Assembly: GCF_020379485.1 (NCBI RefSeq)
Contig: NC_063435.1
Span: forward strand, 1,798,001-1,862,000
Source: Brassica napus
Taxonomy: Eukaryota > Streptophyta > Magnoliopsida > Brassicales > Brassicaceae
DNA: 64,000 nucleotides
Direction of reading: 5' to 3'
Part shown: positions 49,494-62,900 of the stretch, in pieces
How positions within the stretch are numbered: the first letter of the stretch is position 1
Layout: the number at the start of each line of letters is the position of its first letter
Position numbers and translations under genes: made by a program
The notes under the pieces: model-generated
Seen by the model: the letters and a program-made list of their open reading frames with translations, nothing else
Told to the model about the DNA's origin: nothing
The model's database searches: none

Positions 49494-49874
49494 TGCAAAG
49501 TGCTTTACAAGTAGTAGAAGCTGTAAGAAAATTACCAAGGCAGATATGTTCACTTCAAGCTGGATCACGGAGTATTTTTTTTTTACATTTACTGTGGTAT
49601 TTCGATGAATTATATTTATCAACTAATTGATTGTGTAATTATCATGTAATATCACATTTTCTGAATATAATACATGTAGTTATTCAGGTGTAATACTGTT
49701 GTAATGGCACCAACATCAGTCTTTTAGTTATTTAGGTGTAAAAAATGAACTTATAGACAGTTTCCAAAGGGGAAAGGAGATAGTACAAAAGAACATGATT
49801 TTATTTCTGCATGTATCAAGAATATACTTAGTAAAAATGTTGAAAAAAAAAAAAAAACCTGGTTTATATTTAGT
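49494..49874. other. Convergent 3' region
   Basis: The 3' UTRs of CRS1 and the HEAT gene, including an A-run near 49845. No other feature. Confidence 0.5.
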
Positions 49875-52800
49875 TTAGTGATTTTGTGGCGGTGTCTCAT
49901 CTGGGTTCTTAGGTTTACTCCTTAGCATCTCAGTGAAGTTGCCCCTCATGATACGTTTGAATCTGTTGTCTTCAATGGGAGCAGCAGCCACCGCCTTTGG
50001 TGAATCAGGTCCCTGAAGTGTAGGTGATGGCGGTGCAACCGGGGTGGTTTCGGTTGCTTCTTTCTTCCCCAACAAGCCACCTTCTCCAAACAAGCTTGTC
50101 ACAGATGATGCAATTCCCAAGTGCGCACCCATGGCTTTGCTGAATGCTTCAAGTGTCCCACCTGATCTCTCCTTCATTGTGATCTCTAAAGCTTCCTTGT
50201 GAGCTGGATCAAGCGCGTCTGGGTCTTTCAATAGGTTTTGAATCGCTGGAATGAGGTATTCTCGGACACTCGTTTGAGACAGATCTTGAGAATTTAAACA
50301 AAAACGAGTTAATATTGGAACATTAAGATATGTAAGAAGCAAAAGAAGAAAGTTTTGATTTTGATACTCTTACCGGTTGCATCGAGTGCACGAATGGCTT
50401 CGCAGAAAGCGTTAGCTCTCTCTCGGCGACGTGTTACGTCTGTTGAAGAGCTTGGACTTGCTGAAAGCTGGAAAATCTTGGACAAAAGATAATCTCGAAG
50501 CCGTTCTGTTGTGTGCGGAATAGCAACTAAGAGTGCACGAATGACTGCGATTATAGCTTCATGAGAACCATCTTCGAGAAAAGCATCCATCTGGACTAGG
50601 ATTTTATCAACAATCTGCATTATATGTGAATTGATTAGCTCATAGATATCAGATCTTTAGATAATTCAAGAGTTCCTTTTGAAATATCGCAGTACCATGT
50701 CGACTTTGAAATGCTGTGCAACAGATCCAAACGCATCTATGCTTGCGTACTTGACATTTAGGTTTTGGTCTGAGCCAAGAGTGATCAAAGCAGGTAAAAC
50801 ATTGCTAGACGCAACCTTTGCGTCAATATATGGAACCTGTTGCACAATTTAATATCTATAAGTACATAATCGAGGGGGAAAACAGTGGAAATGTGTGTTG
50901 TGGAAAAGCTTACGATGGTCTTCAACAACTTAGCAGCGTTAATTTTGAGCTCTGCAGTGGAATCAACGACCATTTCCCACAAAATGCCGAATATCATGTT
51001 ATGATGTTCTTCAAATGTGCTGCAATGTTTGAGGAGTTCATTGGTAAGAAGACGCAGTTCGAGGAAACCATTATAAACAATTAAAGGTTATAAAAACGCA
51101 CCAAAGGAAGCGAACCGCATCCAAAACCTCGTTGTTATGCTTTGACGACTGGTTTTCCTTTGTTTTGCTCTCGACTAAGAGTTGTCGTAAGAAGACTGTT
51201 AACTCTTCGCGTTTACTTGGTGCACCAAGAACTCCCGCCAAAAGAAGTGGTAGAATACATAGAGTGGCGAGTCTATTGGCTACAGCAGTTCTGGGTTTCA
51301 GTCCTGAAGAAAGTAAACAAGAATCTATGTCAGACCCTGTTTAAGAAATTTTCGTGTCGCGCTATATATCCAGAAATTAAGTAACCTTTTATCCTTGGAT
51401 GGATTGCAGAAGGCAAGAACCGAAGATCAGCTGAATCATCTCCAACGGCCACCAAGAACACGGGTAACTCAATGTGGGTTAGGTAGGAACTTCCAAAACG
51501 TTCAGACACAGTCAAGAGAAACTGCAAATCAATGCAGAGATTTTTTAAAAGTTAGTGTTGATACTCCCAAGGCAAACAGCAGATAAGAGAACAGGTGCAA
51601 ATATAATCCAGACCTTTGTTATCCGATTTCTCAAATGGTCTTCTTTTTGGGGTAACATGCATGCCAACTGTAACAGGTTAGCAAAGCAATCAACATGCAT
51701 CCATTCAAACATAGGCCACTCAGAACGTCCCCTGGTCAGAAATTTCATTCAGACAAGACACAGTAGATTATGTACAAGAAGACGTCAGAAACTAGAAAAA
51801 AAATTGTGTCAAGAGTTGTTGAGGGTGAAGAAGCTTACTCCGCATAAGTCTCAAGCAAGGAAACAGAGACTGCCGATTCCTCTGACTTTAGGATAGAAGA
51901 GAAAGGGCATGTTTCCATCGCCTTCTGGTGTACAGCTGGAAGCAACTCCATGAGCATTCTTAGTAGGACATCAATGTTCCATCGCTCACGTTCACCGAGG
52001 ACTCGTAGATGAGACTCCAATGACCCTTCAACTCCAGAAAGGGGTGGGCAGTGCTGCAAGTGAAAATGAATTAAAATAGTTATTCAACCACTATCAATCA
52101 CAATCTTTAAACGGGCAAGGCATTGTGTTTATACCTGAGCAGAGCTCAATGTGTGAGAAAGAAGAACCCTCAAGATATGATCCAGCCTGTTACCCCACTT
52201 TATCACCGCAGGAAGTAGTTCTTTCAATGTGGTTTCAACTACCAGGCCAGATGGATCGCATATCAACTGAAACATCATCTCCTCAACCTAATAATGAAAC
52301 AGAAAAGTTGGTCTTGTAGCATTTCGGTTTTATAAATATTAACGGAACTTCTATGCTTATAGTCTCATGCCAACGTAAAAATACCATCTTCTCCTATAAA
52401 TTTAGTAATTAGCTTGTTTTAGAGTTTATACTGTAGCCATGTCAGTCAGAGTTCTTTTCCACAGTGCTAAGAAGCAAATTTAGTGAAGCTCTGACCTTAA
52501 AATATTTGTCTGTGTTCAGGAATAAAGGAAGCAACAACGCAATATTATGAGCGGCAGCCTCTCGAACAACAGTTGCAGAATCTTCTATGAGTTGTTGTAT
52601 GATTGACAAAATAAGAGAGTCGCGTATCTCAGGGCGGACATACTCTGCAAGCTCCCCACATGATTGAGCAACTAGTAGCCTGCGTTCTTCATATGTATGA
52701 TTTATCTGAAATAGACCACAGCCAGCATGTTACCATTCGTACCAAAATTTTAGTTAAAGCAGAGACATACAACTCGTAAAATCAAGAGTAGCATTAACCT

Positions 52801-55800
52801 GTTCCCAGCACTGTGGAAGTAATTCTGTTTCTGTTCTCATGTCCCCAACATTCCTTGATAGGCTAACACATGCCTGAGATAAACAGTAAAAGGCCTCAAC
52901 CTCAAAACCTTACCAGTCTTAATCATGCACAAAGAAGGCTTCTAAGTTAAAACAGTAACATACATCCATAATAATCCGTCTCTGCTGCTCATCTGGACGT
53001 TTGATCAGGTTGAATAATGTATGGGTCAAGGAGTCTCTTGTATTGCTATCTGGATGCCGCTCGATTGCACACATCATCAGGGGGAGGAGTTCCTATAGGT
53101 CAAACAAACCAAATCAGTAATATTCCATCCACCGTTTTGAACGGTAAAATTGAAAGAAAAAAAACACTCGAACCTCTCGATGGTTTATCAGAACATATGG
53201 AACAATATTCGGCAAAGCATCTGCAAGTATCTGAATTGTTCCTAATCCCTGTAACGGAATGAAAAAAATAATATTCAAACAGCCCATATTACGTTATGTT
53301 GACACAAAATAGCATTAGCATTAGCATAGCGTAAGGAAAACAGACAGCTACATGGACCTCTACCAATTTTGCTAACTACAAAGGTGCCTTTCAAAAATAT
53401 TCTAGATCCCTAAAAGAATATGAAAATAACAGAGTATTCACGATGGAAAAGTAGACTCTTAAAAGTATAGTCAGGACTCACCGTTTCCTCAGAAGCAGTA
53501 TCCACAATTGCATTTTCCGATTTTGAACGACCAATTCCAGAATCCAGTTTCAAGATGCTTTCAAGGTCACTGGGTGAATAATTACCATTTGATGGACTTA
53601 ACAGATGGTTTGAGACTTCTTTCTGGTTCTCCAAAGTACTATCCAAGGATTTATTAGATATACTGCTGGCGTCTGCTGCCACCTCTCTTTGATCAGGAAC
53701 TATATTCTTTATCTCTTCCTTCACAAGACCGTCTTCTGTTTGCGTATGCCCTTTCTCATTAGATATAGAACTCTCAGTAATCAACCCACCATCCTTTTCG
53801 ATTGTTGGTTTCTCAACTTCCACTGGCAGAGCGCTTTTCTGTTTCTCGACATTTTCCACGGATTGGGATTGCACAGCGTCACTTTCACTAGCTGACACAT
53901 ATTGACCAGCCCGAGACCCTTCAATATGCATTTTAAGAGATGTGATCTCTGCTCTGCAGTCATTGAGATTCCTCCTCTGATGCTCTAATGATTGCTTCAA
54001 ACTTTGCACCTGAATACTATCAGTGTCATTTCAGGCATTTATATTTCCAGATATGAAAGTGCCCGCTTCTTTAAATTATCCAGTCTAAAAAAAAGACTAC
54101 CTGCTTTTCTCTCTCCCTAAGATCCTTCTGAAGTGATTCAGTAGACTTGTTAAAAGCACTGATTTGCTCTTCGAATATATCTTTGCTCTTAAGTAGCCCA
54201 TCCTTTTCTTTGTTTAGCCTCTCAATCTCTTTTTTCAATGATTCATTCTCCTGAAGCATGGCTATTTTCTCCTGCATCCAAAAATTATGAACAATGAGAA
54301 TTCAAATTCATATCCTCAAAGTGGATTTTAATCCTCGTAAATCCTCAAAGTGCAACTTTAATGGTTAGTACGATTCTCAACTACAAAAGGTTACATTTAA
54401 AATCAAGATCCTGTTCTACATATTCACTCCACAATCAGAATAGCATCTAAATATATAGAAATGGCCAAGAAAAAAATGCAGAGGGAAAAAGAGAGAGAGA
54501 AGTGAGTTTTGTATAAGACAATGATATAAAAGATCTAAGTTTCTAGGTAGTGATATTTCTAACAGCATCAGTTCAATTCAAAGTGTGTGCATGAAAATTA
54601 TGATATCAGGATATAACCTCAGCAGCTTCTGAAGTAGATGAAAGGTACTGATAGTAATAATAGCGCAAGGCATCAGGCACGCACGCTGGACTGTCCTGCC
54701 AAACGTCCAAGTTCTGGTCCGTCACCTGATATCATACACAATGACGTCAAATATCTAATATTATTCAAGGTAGATCTCAGTAAACACGAAAAGGTATAAA
54801 CAAAATTGACATACGATTAATAAGATACCTCCTCATAGAATGTCATTGCTGTAAGTCTGTAACCTGCCAGAAGAAGATACTCTTTCACTGCACAGTTTAA
54901 ATCTCGACGTTCATTGTTCTTCAAAGGCCCTATATCAGTGAAGGAAAAATCTTTCTTTTTCCGTTGAATTTCTGGTCTGTTGTCTCCAAACTCATCTGCC
55001 TCCAACTCTGAGAAATAACAAACAGTACAAGAGCGTTTGGTGATTTTCTTTCTACCATTCTGACGATATTTGAAACAACAACAAAAAAAACAAACATGCA
55101 TTATAAATGATGCTTACGCAGAATATACTTATGCCAAAAAAAAACAGCTAACATGAGATAGCTAACGCACAGAAACTGATAGCTACATTAGCAACAACTA
55201 CTTATTCCAGAAGAAACTTTAAGATACATTCAAATGTCTGCACGTGATGGATCAATTTACTTAAGCTCGATTCGATCATCACTTAAATTTCTGCAATCCT
55301 AGTTAAAAAATTCATCGCACACCGCACGAACTGATTGTTTATGCACACACATACACATTCATCTAAGTAAAGTACCTTTTAACTTGTCAATGGAACAATC
55401 AGATTTCTTCTGTCCTTCAGCTTTCAATCTTGCAATATCCTCCTGTGCTAGACGAAGTTCGTATTCACTAATAGCTACCTTCTCCGATAACGCTTCTTTC
55501 TCCTCCAATAAGCTTTGCGGATCCGCAACTGCATTGCATAGTTAACAATTACTACCTACCAACCATATAGCTCAACACTACTTGACAACGACGATCTAAC
55601 CATTTTCAAGCGAGTGACAAATAAACAATGCGAGGCGAAGGAATCGGCGAACCTCGAATCGAATTATACCGAGAAATCTGATCGGCAGGGAAACGAGAAG
55701 GATCGGAGAAGAACTCCTTGAGGCGAATCGTCTGGGCGTCGCGGCCGTCGTCGAGGAGCTCGTGGAGAAGCTCGAACGCCGTTAGGAGGTAGTTCTCTTC

Positions 55801-55851
55801 CATCAGGAAGTTCACAACGAAGTTGCACAGCGACGATCGCTCCGCGTCCAT
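49875..55851 (-). CDS. LisH/HEAT-repeat protein (RELCH/KIAA1468-like)
   Basis: Nineteen exons give 1182 residues with every phase matching: 55851-55653, 55528-55376, 55007-54829, 54725-54618, 54271-54101, 54009-53482, 53248-53174, 53092-52964, 52873-52799, 52705-52496, 52287-52135, 52053-51839, 51731-51614, 51521-51386, 51303-51102, 51019-50914, 50836-50696, 50614-50374, 50284-49875. A LisH motif lies at about residues 7-40 (CNFVVNFLMEENYLLTAFEL) and a second LisH-like helix pair in exon 3 (VKEYLLLAGYRLTAMTFYEE). Coiled coil fills about 214-300, an acidic linker runs to 446, and HEAT repeats make up the rest. The animal relative RELCH links Rab11 and OSBP in sterol transport; the plant role is not established. 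It matches At5g16210 (from memory, about 1180 residues). Confidence 0.92.
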
Positions 55852-56348
55852 GTTTATGTTTCTTCTTCTTTCACGGGAAGCTCTAGAACTCAATCAGAGG
55901 GAAGCTCTCCTCCTTCGTTCCGATGTCACAGTGCATTTCCGATAAAGGAATTCGAAAATATCTCTCTCGCTCGATTCGATCTGATGCGCGATCGTGGTCC
56001 GTGCTCTCACCGGAAGGGAGTGACGGTGGTAGGAATCAGGTGCGACGATGCACTAGTACACAGCGTGGATTTAGTTGAATCAGCGATTGCGATTGAGTAG
56101 ACTGTGAGTTATGAGACACGTGGACGGTTATGATTCTACGTTCGTGTGCTTACGTGTCTTGGCGATTTCGTATATGCTTAAGAAAAGTCAACGTTATTCA
56201 AGCCCAAAACAATAAAATTGAAACTTCAAAAGTGTTTAGTCTTTAATTAAAGTTGAATGCTGCCTTAAGAAAGGAGAAAATGCTAAATTACTACTACTGT
56301 ATAACATCAATAAATTTTTTTTTTTGACAGCAAAAAACATTTACAGAC

Positions 56349-56560
56349 TCATATTGACTCTGTAAACCAATTCGGTAACTCCGCATCCATGTGAACGACG
56401 AAAGACGGTTGTTTCCTACCACTGCGTGCTAAGCTATCCGCCCTTAGGTTCTCCGTCCGTGGTACATGAACGATGTCTGACAAGCATTGCAACATTTTTT
56501 GTAGCCATGTGTCATCACTAGAATGATTCTTAGAATCTTTAGAGAAATATGTTGGTTCAT
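56349..56560 (-). mobile_element. LINE RNase H domain fragment
   Basis: The minus-strand frame reads WLQKMLQCLSDI, HVPRTENLRADSLARSGRKQ and HMDAELPNWFTES before its stop. This is the end of the RNase H-like domain (HVPR..N..AD.LAR) common at the C-terminus of Brassicaceae non-LTR retrotransposon polyproteins. Nothing upstream remains, so it is a short 3' relic. Confidence 0.7.
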
Positions 56561-56599
56561 CTAAATATATAATAAGCTTTTTATTAAACCCCAATAAAT

Positions 56600-57497
56600 A
56601 CATTATTAATGTGCTTCATTATTTCCTTAAATAAGATTACGGAATTGCCTAATGTGGCTAAAGTATATATGACAATTAATGATTTTGAATAATAAAGATT
56701 TGATAAAAATAAGTGTGTATTATAATTATATTTGTTTAATTTTAAGCTATTAAAATAAATTAAACAATCATAGTAACTATATAATAAAAATTAAAAAATT
56801 ATTTATATATTATATTTTGAATTTTTAAAAACGAGTATAAATTACTAAAATTGTTAAAAGTTTCACATTCAAATTTTGTGATCTATGATTTAAAACTTTT
56901 GTTATGACATGATACAAATAATTAAAAAATAATATAAGTTGAAAGTCTCATTTAATAAGTATCAAAAATAAAAGATATATAAATATATGTATCATTTTAA
57001 ATTAAACTATATGACATATAAAAATACATAAATATCTTAATTTTAAAATTTACTTTGAACATTTTTTTGATAAAAAATTTGAAAAAATATTGACAACTTA
57101 ATTTCTTAAGATATTATAAATTATTTAAACCTTTAATCCCACAGTGAAAATTTTGTTATCACTAATTTAGACTTTTTGCTATAACAGATACAAATGATAA
57201 AAAACAAATATGAGCAAAAAACATCATCTAATAAATATTAATATTAAAATATACAATATATATGTTACTATCATTTAAATTTAATTATATATCATATCAA
57301 ATAGAAATTTTTTTTTTTCGATTTATAAAATTTATTTTTATGTTCGCACCAATTTAATTATATAAGTAGTAGATAATGACTTTTTAATTATTCAATATAT
57401 ATTTATTATTTCATAATATGTTATAAACATATAATATATAAAATAATTTTTATATATAATGTTCATCCCGCGCAAGGCGTGGATCTTAACCTAGTAT
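56600..57497. mobile_element. Helitron-like AT-rich remnant
   Basis: A 0.9 kb very AT-rich block ends in atcccgcgcaaggcgtggat, an imperfect GC hairpin, followed about 8 bases later by cctagt. A short GC hairpin just before CTRRT is the hallmark of Helitron 3' ends. The hairpin is decayed and the 5' TC end is not recognised, so the left limit is a guess. Confidence 0.45.
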
Positions 57498-57573
57498 AAT
57501 CTATTCATGCCAAAAAGTAATCATATTACAACATTTATAACTATATGGCTAGTTTGTTTAGATCTCCTAGCTA

Positions 57574-58266
57574 TTATCTAATAAAAACTTCACCTACGTT
57601 TGGTACAAAAACCTTTATTGTAGACCAACCCTGAAAATTGTGTAACCGGTCTTCTGGAGCAAGATCTGACACGTCAAACTTTTGTCTCTTTGGTTCTCGT
57701 TGTTCAGGTAGAGGCATTGGTGGAGGAAGAGACATTACGCCCAGTTTTGGTGGTGCAGGTTGCATCATCCCCATCAAAGGGTGACCGTAAGCACCAAGAT
57801 GAACTTGGGATCCTGGTGGAGTAAGGTGCTGCTGGTTCAATACATGATCCATGGAAGCAAAACAGTCAACAACATCCACAAAACCATGCAAAGCGACACC
57901 CGATGCCTCCTCCTCCTCTTGCTGGAGACGATCCAAACAACTGAAAAAATCCTCAAGAACAGTGTTCATACAAGCATCACGCTTTTTTTCTTGATTAAAA
58001 GCATCGCCTTTTTTGTAAGGCCTTAATACTTCAGCTAACCTCTCAACATACCATGTATAGAAACGGGACCTGCCACTAGTCGGGTTCATAAACTCAAACT
58101 GAGTTGTCTTAGCCACTCTCCTCGCCAAAGCCCCCGTAAACTTCGTCCCGTACCGCGCCACAAACTGAGCAGTGACCTTCATAATACAATCCTCCCGGAG
58201 TGTGTACCTCCTAGCAGGAGATGCAAGATCGTGAGGTCTTCTTTGAGAAGAGGTAGTGGCCCCCAT
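57574..58266 (-). CDS. Single-exon SURP (SWAP) domain protein
   Basis: An intronless frame of 230 residues from ATG 58266. Residues about 29-80 (VTAQFVARYGTKFTGALARR, FEFMNPTSGRSRFYTWYVERL) resemble the SURP domain, best the second SURP of splicing factor SF3A1, which opens LTAQFVARNG. The C-terminal half is Pro/Met-rich and ends EPKRQKFDVSDLAPEDRLHN then FQGWSTIKVFVPNVGEV. SF3A1 itself is about 780 residues and has introns; this is much shorter. It may belong to the set of short SWAP/surp genes in Brassicaceae, or be a retrocopy. It sits right next to a Helitron-like end, so capture by a transposon is possible. The frame is intact. Confidence 0.7.
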   Translation of the reverse strand: MGATTSSQRRPHDLASPARRYTLREDCIMKVTAQFVARYGTKFTGALARRVAKTTQFEFMNPTSGRSRFYTWYVERLAEVLRPYKKGDAFNQEKKRDACMNTVLEDFFSCLDRLQQEEEEASGVALHGFVDVVDCFASMDHVLNQQHLTPPGSQVHLGAYGHPLMGMMQPAPPKLGVMSLPPPMPLPEQREPKRQKFDVSDLAPEDRLHNFQGWSTIKVFVPNVGEVFIR

Positions 58267-58657
58267 AAATTTGATAGGAGTCGGTCACAAAAGGCTTGAG
58301 TTAAGAACCGACTTTGGAAGGTGGCTTGTTGAGGGAGTACAATTATTTGAGGGTCGTTTCGTAGAATCTACCTTACCCTATTTAGTGAAGCAGTTTGACA
58401 TATGTTTTTTTTTGGTTGAAAATTATATCTTTCATTACATCATTCATGTAGCAAACCATTTATGTCGCTATTGATATATAAATTGAACATTAGTGTATTA
58501 TCTTGGGGGAAGTTAGGTTACTAGAGCTTTATACTATGTTATGAAACTGGGTTTGTGATGTTCATAACGTAGACAAGACTAGGCATCCGAGCCAGACCAA
58601 CACATATCGGTTTACTTCATGTATCCGGTTTGCTGTATTTGGTATCAGATTGGTCAC
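58267..58657. other. Intergenic between SURP gene and LTR
   Basis: AT-rich promoter side of the SURP-domain gene. No other feature is seen. Confidence 0.4.
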
Positions 58658-59031
58658 TGTTAGGTTGAGATTATACCCCTCAATAAAGCCCATCAAATGT
58701 TGAGCCCAATCCTAATTTAACAAGTAAAATAAAGGTAGTTCAGCCCGGTCCAGTCAATTAGGTCAATCTGAATTGAGGGTAAAAAGGAACTCAGTATAAA
58801 AAGAGAAGAGAGAACACACAAGAGGTATTCAGAAACAAAAGAAATTACATGAGCGGCTAGAACTAGGGTTCATCTTTGATTCTTTGATCTGCCGAAAATC
58901 TTGTTATTTTCTTTTGCTTATTATCAAACACTCTTATAATCTGTCACTTGATTGATCAATAAAACATTTCTTAGATAACTCATCATCATATTCACATATA
59001 CTCTAAATACTCACCGGACACAGATTCAACA
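58658..59031 (+). mobile_element. Candidate solo LTR
   Basis: The 374 bp sequence begins TGTTAGGTTGAG and ends GATTCAACA, that is TGTT...AACA as in plant LTRs. It has a TATA-like agtataaaaagag at about 58795. Flanks gtcac and gccac form a 4 of 5 match for a target duplication. No internal retrotransposon sequence is adjacent. Confidence 0.5.
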
Positions 59032-59975
59032 GCCACCTTGTAAGTTTGTGTAACCAAAATGGCGAAGAAGTCGTTTATCTTAAAGTGATATTTTTTAATC
59101 ATGTATTAATAGAGTTTAAATCTAAGGAAAATCTATTCGAATGATGATTCTAAAATCTATTTCAAAATCTAGTATTACTGGGGATATGATTTATAAATCT
59201 AATTTAAAATCTGGTAAAATTTTAAAATTCTTTATATATATAATTGATTTCAAATCATTTGTGATGGAATTTCATGAACAAATGATTGAAATCAAAATTC
59301 AAGTCATACTCCATAGATTTTAGAATTCATCATTTAAAACTATTCTTGAATTTTAATTTTTAATTGATTACAAACATTATAAGCCATTGGTTGAATAACA
59401 CTCTTGTTTTGAATAAAAGAATTTTATTTTAATCAAAGCTAATAATATAGTTTGAGATAAATGATCTAAAAACTATGTCGGGGCCACCCGTGTCCTAACC
59501 AGTAGGAGCATGACGTATGTCATTGAACTCGTGTTCCTCTTACCGCACCAAATCCTTCGGTTCTAATCAGAAAAACCAAAACCAAAAGATCCAAATTTTC
59601 GAACCTTTTTGCATATTGCAATTATTACTTTCACGGGCGAGTTTCGCTCTTCTTGTGTCTGATCTTGTCTGAAAATTTCTACTTCTCCAGAAATTGAAGT
59701 CTCCGCTGCGTATTAGGGTTTCCTCAGAGCAAGGACTCTGTTCAATCGAGCTTGGAATCAGTGAAAGGTAATTGATCCACCCTTTTCTCTTATTCCACTC
59801 TATGTGAAGTAGTCTTAGGACCTTTGAGAGCTCAGACAAGTTCGAGGCTTTGTTATCGGGTTTAGCTCATTTTTGGGTTCTGTTATCGAAAGGTGGAAAC
59901 TTTAAATGTTTCTCTTACATATGGTTCCTTTGTTTTGTTGAAATGCTAGGTTGAGTGAGGTGTTGAAGAAGAGGA
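59032..59975. other. Intergenic and SYN4-like leader
   Basis: AT-rich left part with repeated aaatcta words. From about 59650 onward it is the leader of the cohesin gene, probably with a leader intron (GGTAATTG at about 59766). Confidence 0.4.
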
Positions 59976-62900
59976 ATGTTTTATTCACAGTTTATATTAG
60001 CTAAGAAAGGACCACTTGGGACTATATGGATCGCTGCCCATTTGGAGAGGAAGCTTCGAAAGAATCAGATCACTGATACTGACATCGGTGTCTCCGTTGG
60101 TGAGTGCCTTTAGGTCTCTCGTATTAGCGTTTAGCAGAAGCAAAGTTTTAATCTTTTTTACTTTCCCAATGTGGCAGATTCTATTCTATTTCCGGAAGCT
60201 CCAATTGCGTTGCGTTTGTCCAGCCATCTTCTCCTTGGTGTGGTGCGTATATACTCTAAAAAGGTGAACTACCTATTCGATGATTGCAGCGAGGCGTTGC
60301 TTAAGGTGAAACAAGCTTTTCGCTCTGCTGCTGTTGACTTACCCCCTGAAGAGTCCACTGCACCGTATCACTCGATTACTTTGCCTGAGACTTTTGATCT
60401 TGATGATTTTGAGCTCCCTGACAGTGAGCTCTTTCAGGGGTTAGTTTCTTCATATTTAATTTTACTCTGGTATTTGGAGTCTTGAATTGATCTCCCTTTT
60501 GTTTTTGTAGCAGTAATTACGTTGACCATCATGTTAGTACAAGAGAGCAGATCACTCTTCAGGATACCATGGATGGTGTTGTATACTCCACATCGCAATT
60601 TGGATTAGATGGTCAGTGGTTCTTTCATGCTTTTACTTATCTTTAGTCTTTTATAGCTGTGTGTGCCTTGAAATAAAAAAATTAATTTGTATACCTTTTC
60701 AGAGAGATTTGGTGATGGCGACACTTCTCAAGCTGCTTTGGAGCTTGAAGAGGTATATTATTGCATGGAACATAAATAAATATATAATATGCATGCCATT
60801 TAGGGGCAAGAAGTAGGGTAAAAATCATATTGAAAAGATGAAAAAAATCAGAGAATCTTTTGGTTTATTTGCTTCTAGCTTTTGCATATCTGAAATAGGA
60901 ATGTCTCCTCTCTTATTATTATATTTTGCGTATGATCTCTTCTCTCATTCATGTATTCTTCTGCAGGAAGTATTCCAGGACAAGGAAGTTATTGGATCCG
61001 ACGATGACGGAGTTCAAGGGTCAGTTTTTTCTTGTTCATTAACTTTACTCTATTCTTTGTTACATTATTGCATATTTGCTTCCCTATGGGCTTCTCTTGG
61101 TTTTATTATCATAGGTTGTTTTAAATGCTTCACAAGTTGTCTAATCATGCCTCTTAATTTCCATGATATTCATAACTGATTTTTATTAACTTTGAGAGTG
61201 CATTGTGGATTAGAACTTCACTTCTGTGTGTCTTGTCCTTCTTGGATATTGGACCTTTTGTGTATAATTTGAATGTGCACATCGCTAACTTATAGTGGAT
61301 ATTGTATTTGTTAATAGCACTGATCACAATGCATATATGGATGCGGCAACACCGGAGATAAAGGGTGACATGGTAGGAGCTTCTGATGCCATTCCCAGAG
61401 ATTTCAATCAAGAGCAGGTGCGTACCAACATAGATGTAACGCATGAGGGCTTATTGGTATTTATTGTTTCTTATGAATGTCTCTCTTTTGATAGGTTGAA
61501 GATCTAGCTTTGCGTAATGAGGTCATTGAAGATGCTCAAGCTCCTCAAACCCCTGGGTTGGTTGAGGTGCCAAACTCGTCCAGCGTCAGAGAGCAGCTGG
61601 CAAGCGATGATCAGATGGAGGTAGAGGATCTGAATGCAGAAGAACGTAGCAAGGCCTCTGGAGAGCCGGTTGCTAATGAGATGCTTAATGACCTGACCTC
61701 TGGATATAATGAAGGAGAATCTGCAGTTACTCCCATGGAGGTGGATAAGTCGCTGATTGATGAAAATGTCAACGCACAAAACGAGCCTGAGGAGGAGGAG
61801 AGGGCAGAGCATGTACATGTTACATCGCCATGTTGTTCTCACACCAGGGCAGAGATGGAGGAGGGTCCTGGTCAAGCAATCACTGAGGCAGGAACCAATG
61901 TTGTGGCGAATAAGTCAGATGCTGAGCCTTGTTTAACTCAACACCCTAAAGATCCTATAGAAGAGAACCAAGGTTTGTCAAACAAACTGCAATCACTAGA
62001 GTTATGTATGTAACCTAATGCAAAGTCTTAGTGCCTACCGTATTCTTATAACTTTCATTGTTTCTGCCAGATCATTTTGCCATTGCGTCAGCCACTGAGG
62101 TCAATCATGAAACAGATTCTAGGCCAGAGGAGCAGCTGAATAACGCAGACGCAACTGATGAGCAATTGGGAAACCTGACTGGATCTACTGATTCTGATGT
62201 GCCTGCACCTGAAAAGGTATTAGCAGCACCACCTAACAGACTGGGAGATGAAAACGGTTTCATGGTTGAATCTACTACACCAGATGGCACATGTAACGAG
62301 GATGCAGGAAACAATAACATTACTGGAAAAAAACGCACGTTTACTGAGAGCACCCTAACTGCAGAGAGTCTGAACTCTGTTGAGTCAGTTGGACTGGTTC
62401 AGTCCAAGAGAACTGCAGATTCTATTCCTGATGATGATGACTTGTTGTCTTCCATCTTAGGTATCAGTTTCTTTCTTGTTGTGTTTTATGTTCTTTTACA
62501 TAATTATTACCTCTTGCCTTATATAAGGCAGGGCAAAAGGGTTTATGAATGAATGTTCATTTTCTTATTTACAGTGGGAAAGTCATCCTTTCTGAGGATG
62601 AGGTCTACACCTGTAGTTGAAAAAGCAACTACAAAACGGTTAAGAGCTTCTGCTCCTCGTTCTACTGCCACAAAGAGGAAGGTTCTAATGGATGACCCTA
62701 TGGTCTTGCCTGGCGAGTATGTTTTCCTTTTTTTATCTTTGCTTTTTTATACCTTTAAGCTTTTTTTTCATTGCTCCTAGAGCACTTAGGCGCAAGACAC
62801 CTAGATTCAGTACTTAAAATAGTGTGTGTCTTTCTCCTTTTAGGTCTCACACTTGTAGCAATTAATATCTGTTATTTTTTACTTGTTTAATCATTTTATT

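Larger units (their letters stand above)
55852..57573. other. HEAT gene promoter and transposon patch
   Basis: The left 350 bases are the promoter of the HEAT gene. The rest is the LINE fragment and Helitron-like block. Confidence 0.5.

Noticed and set aside
51128..51303. HEAT gene exon 15 ending at the GAG/GTTTTG donor
   Set aside because: The frame continues through this GT to LDAVRFL and a second donor at 51102. Only that join gives VRFLCTFEEHHN in phase with the next exon, as in relatives.
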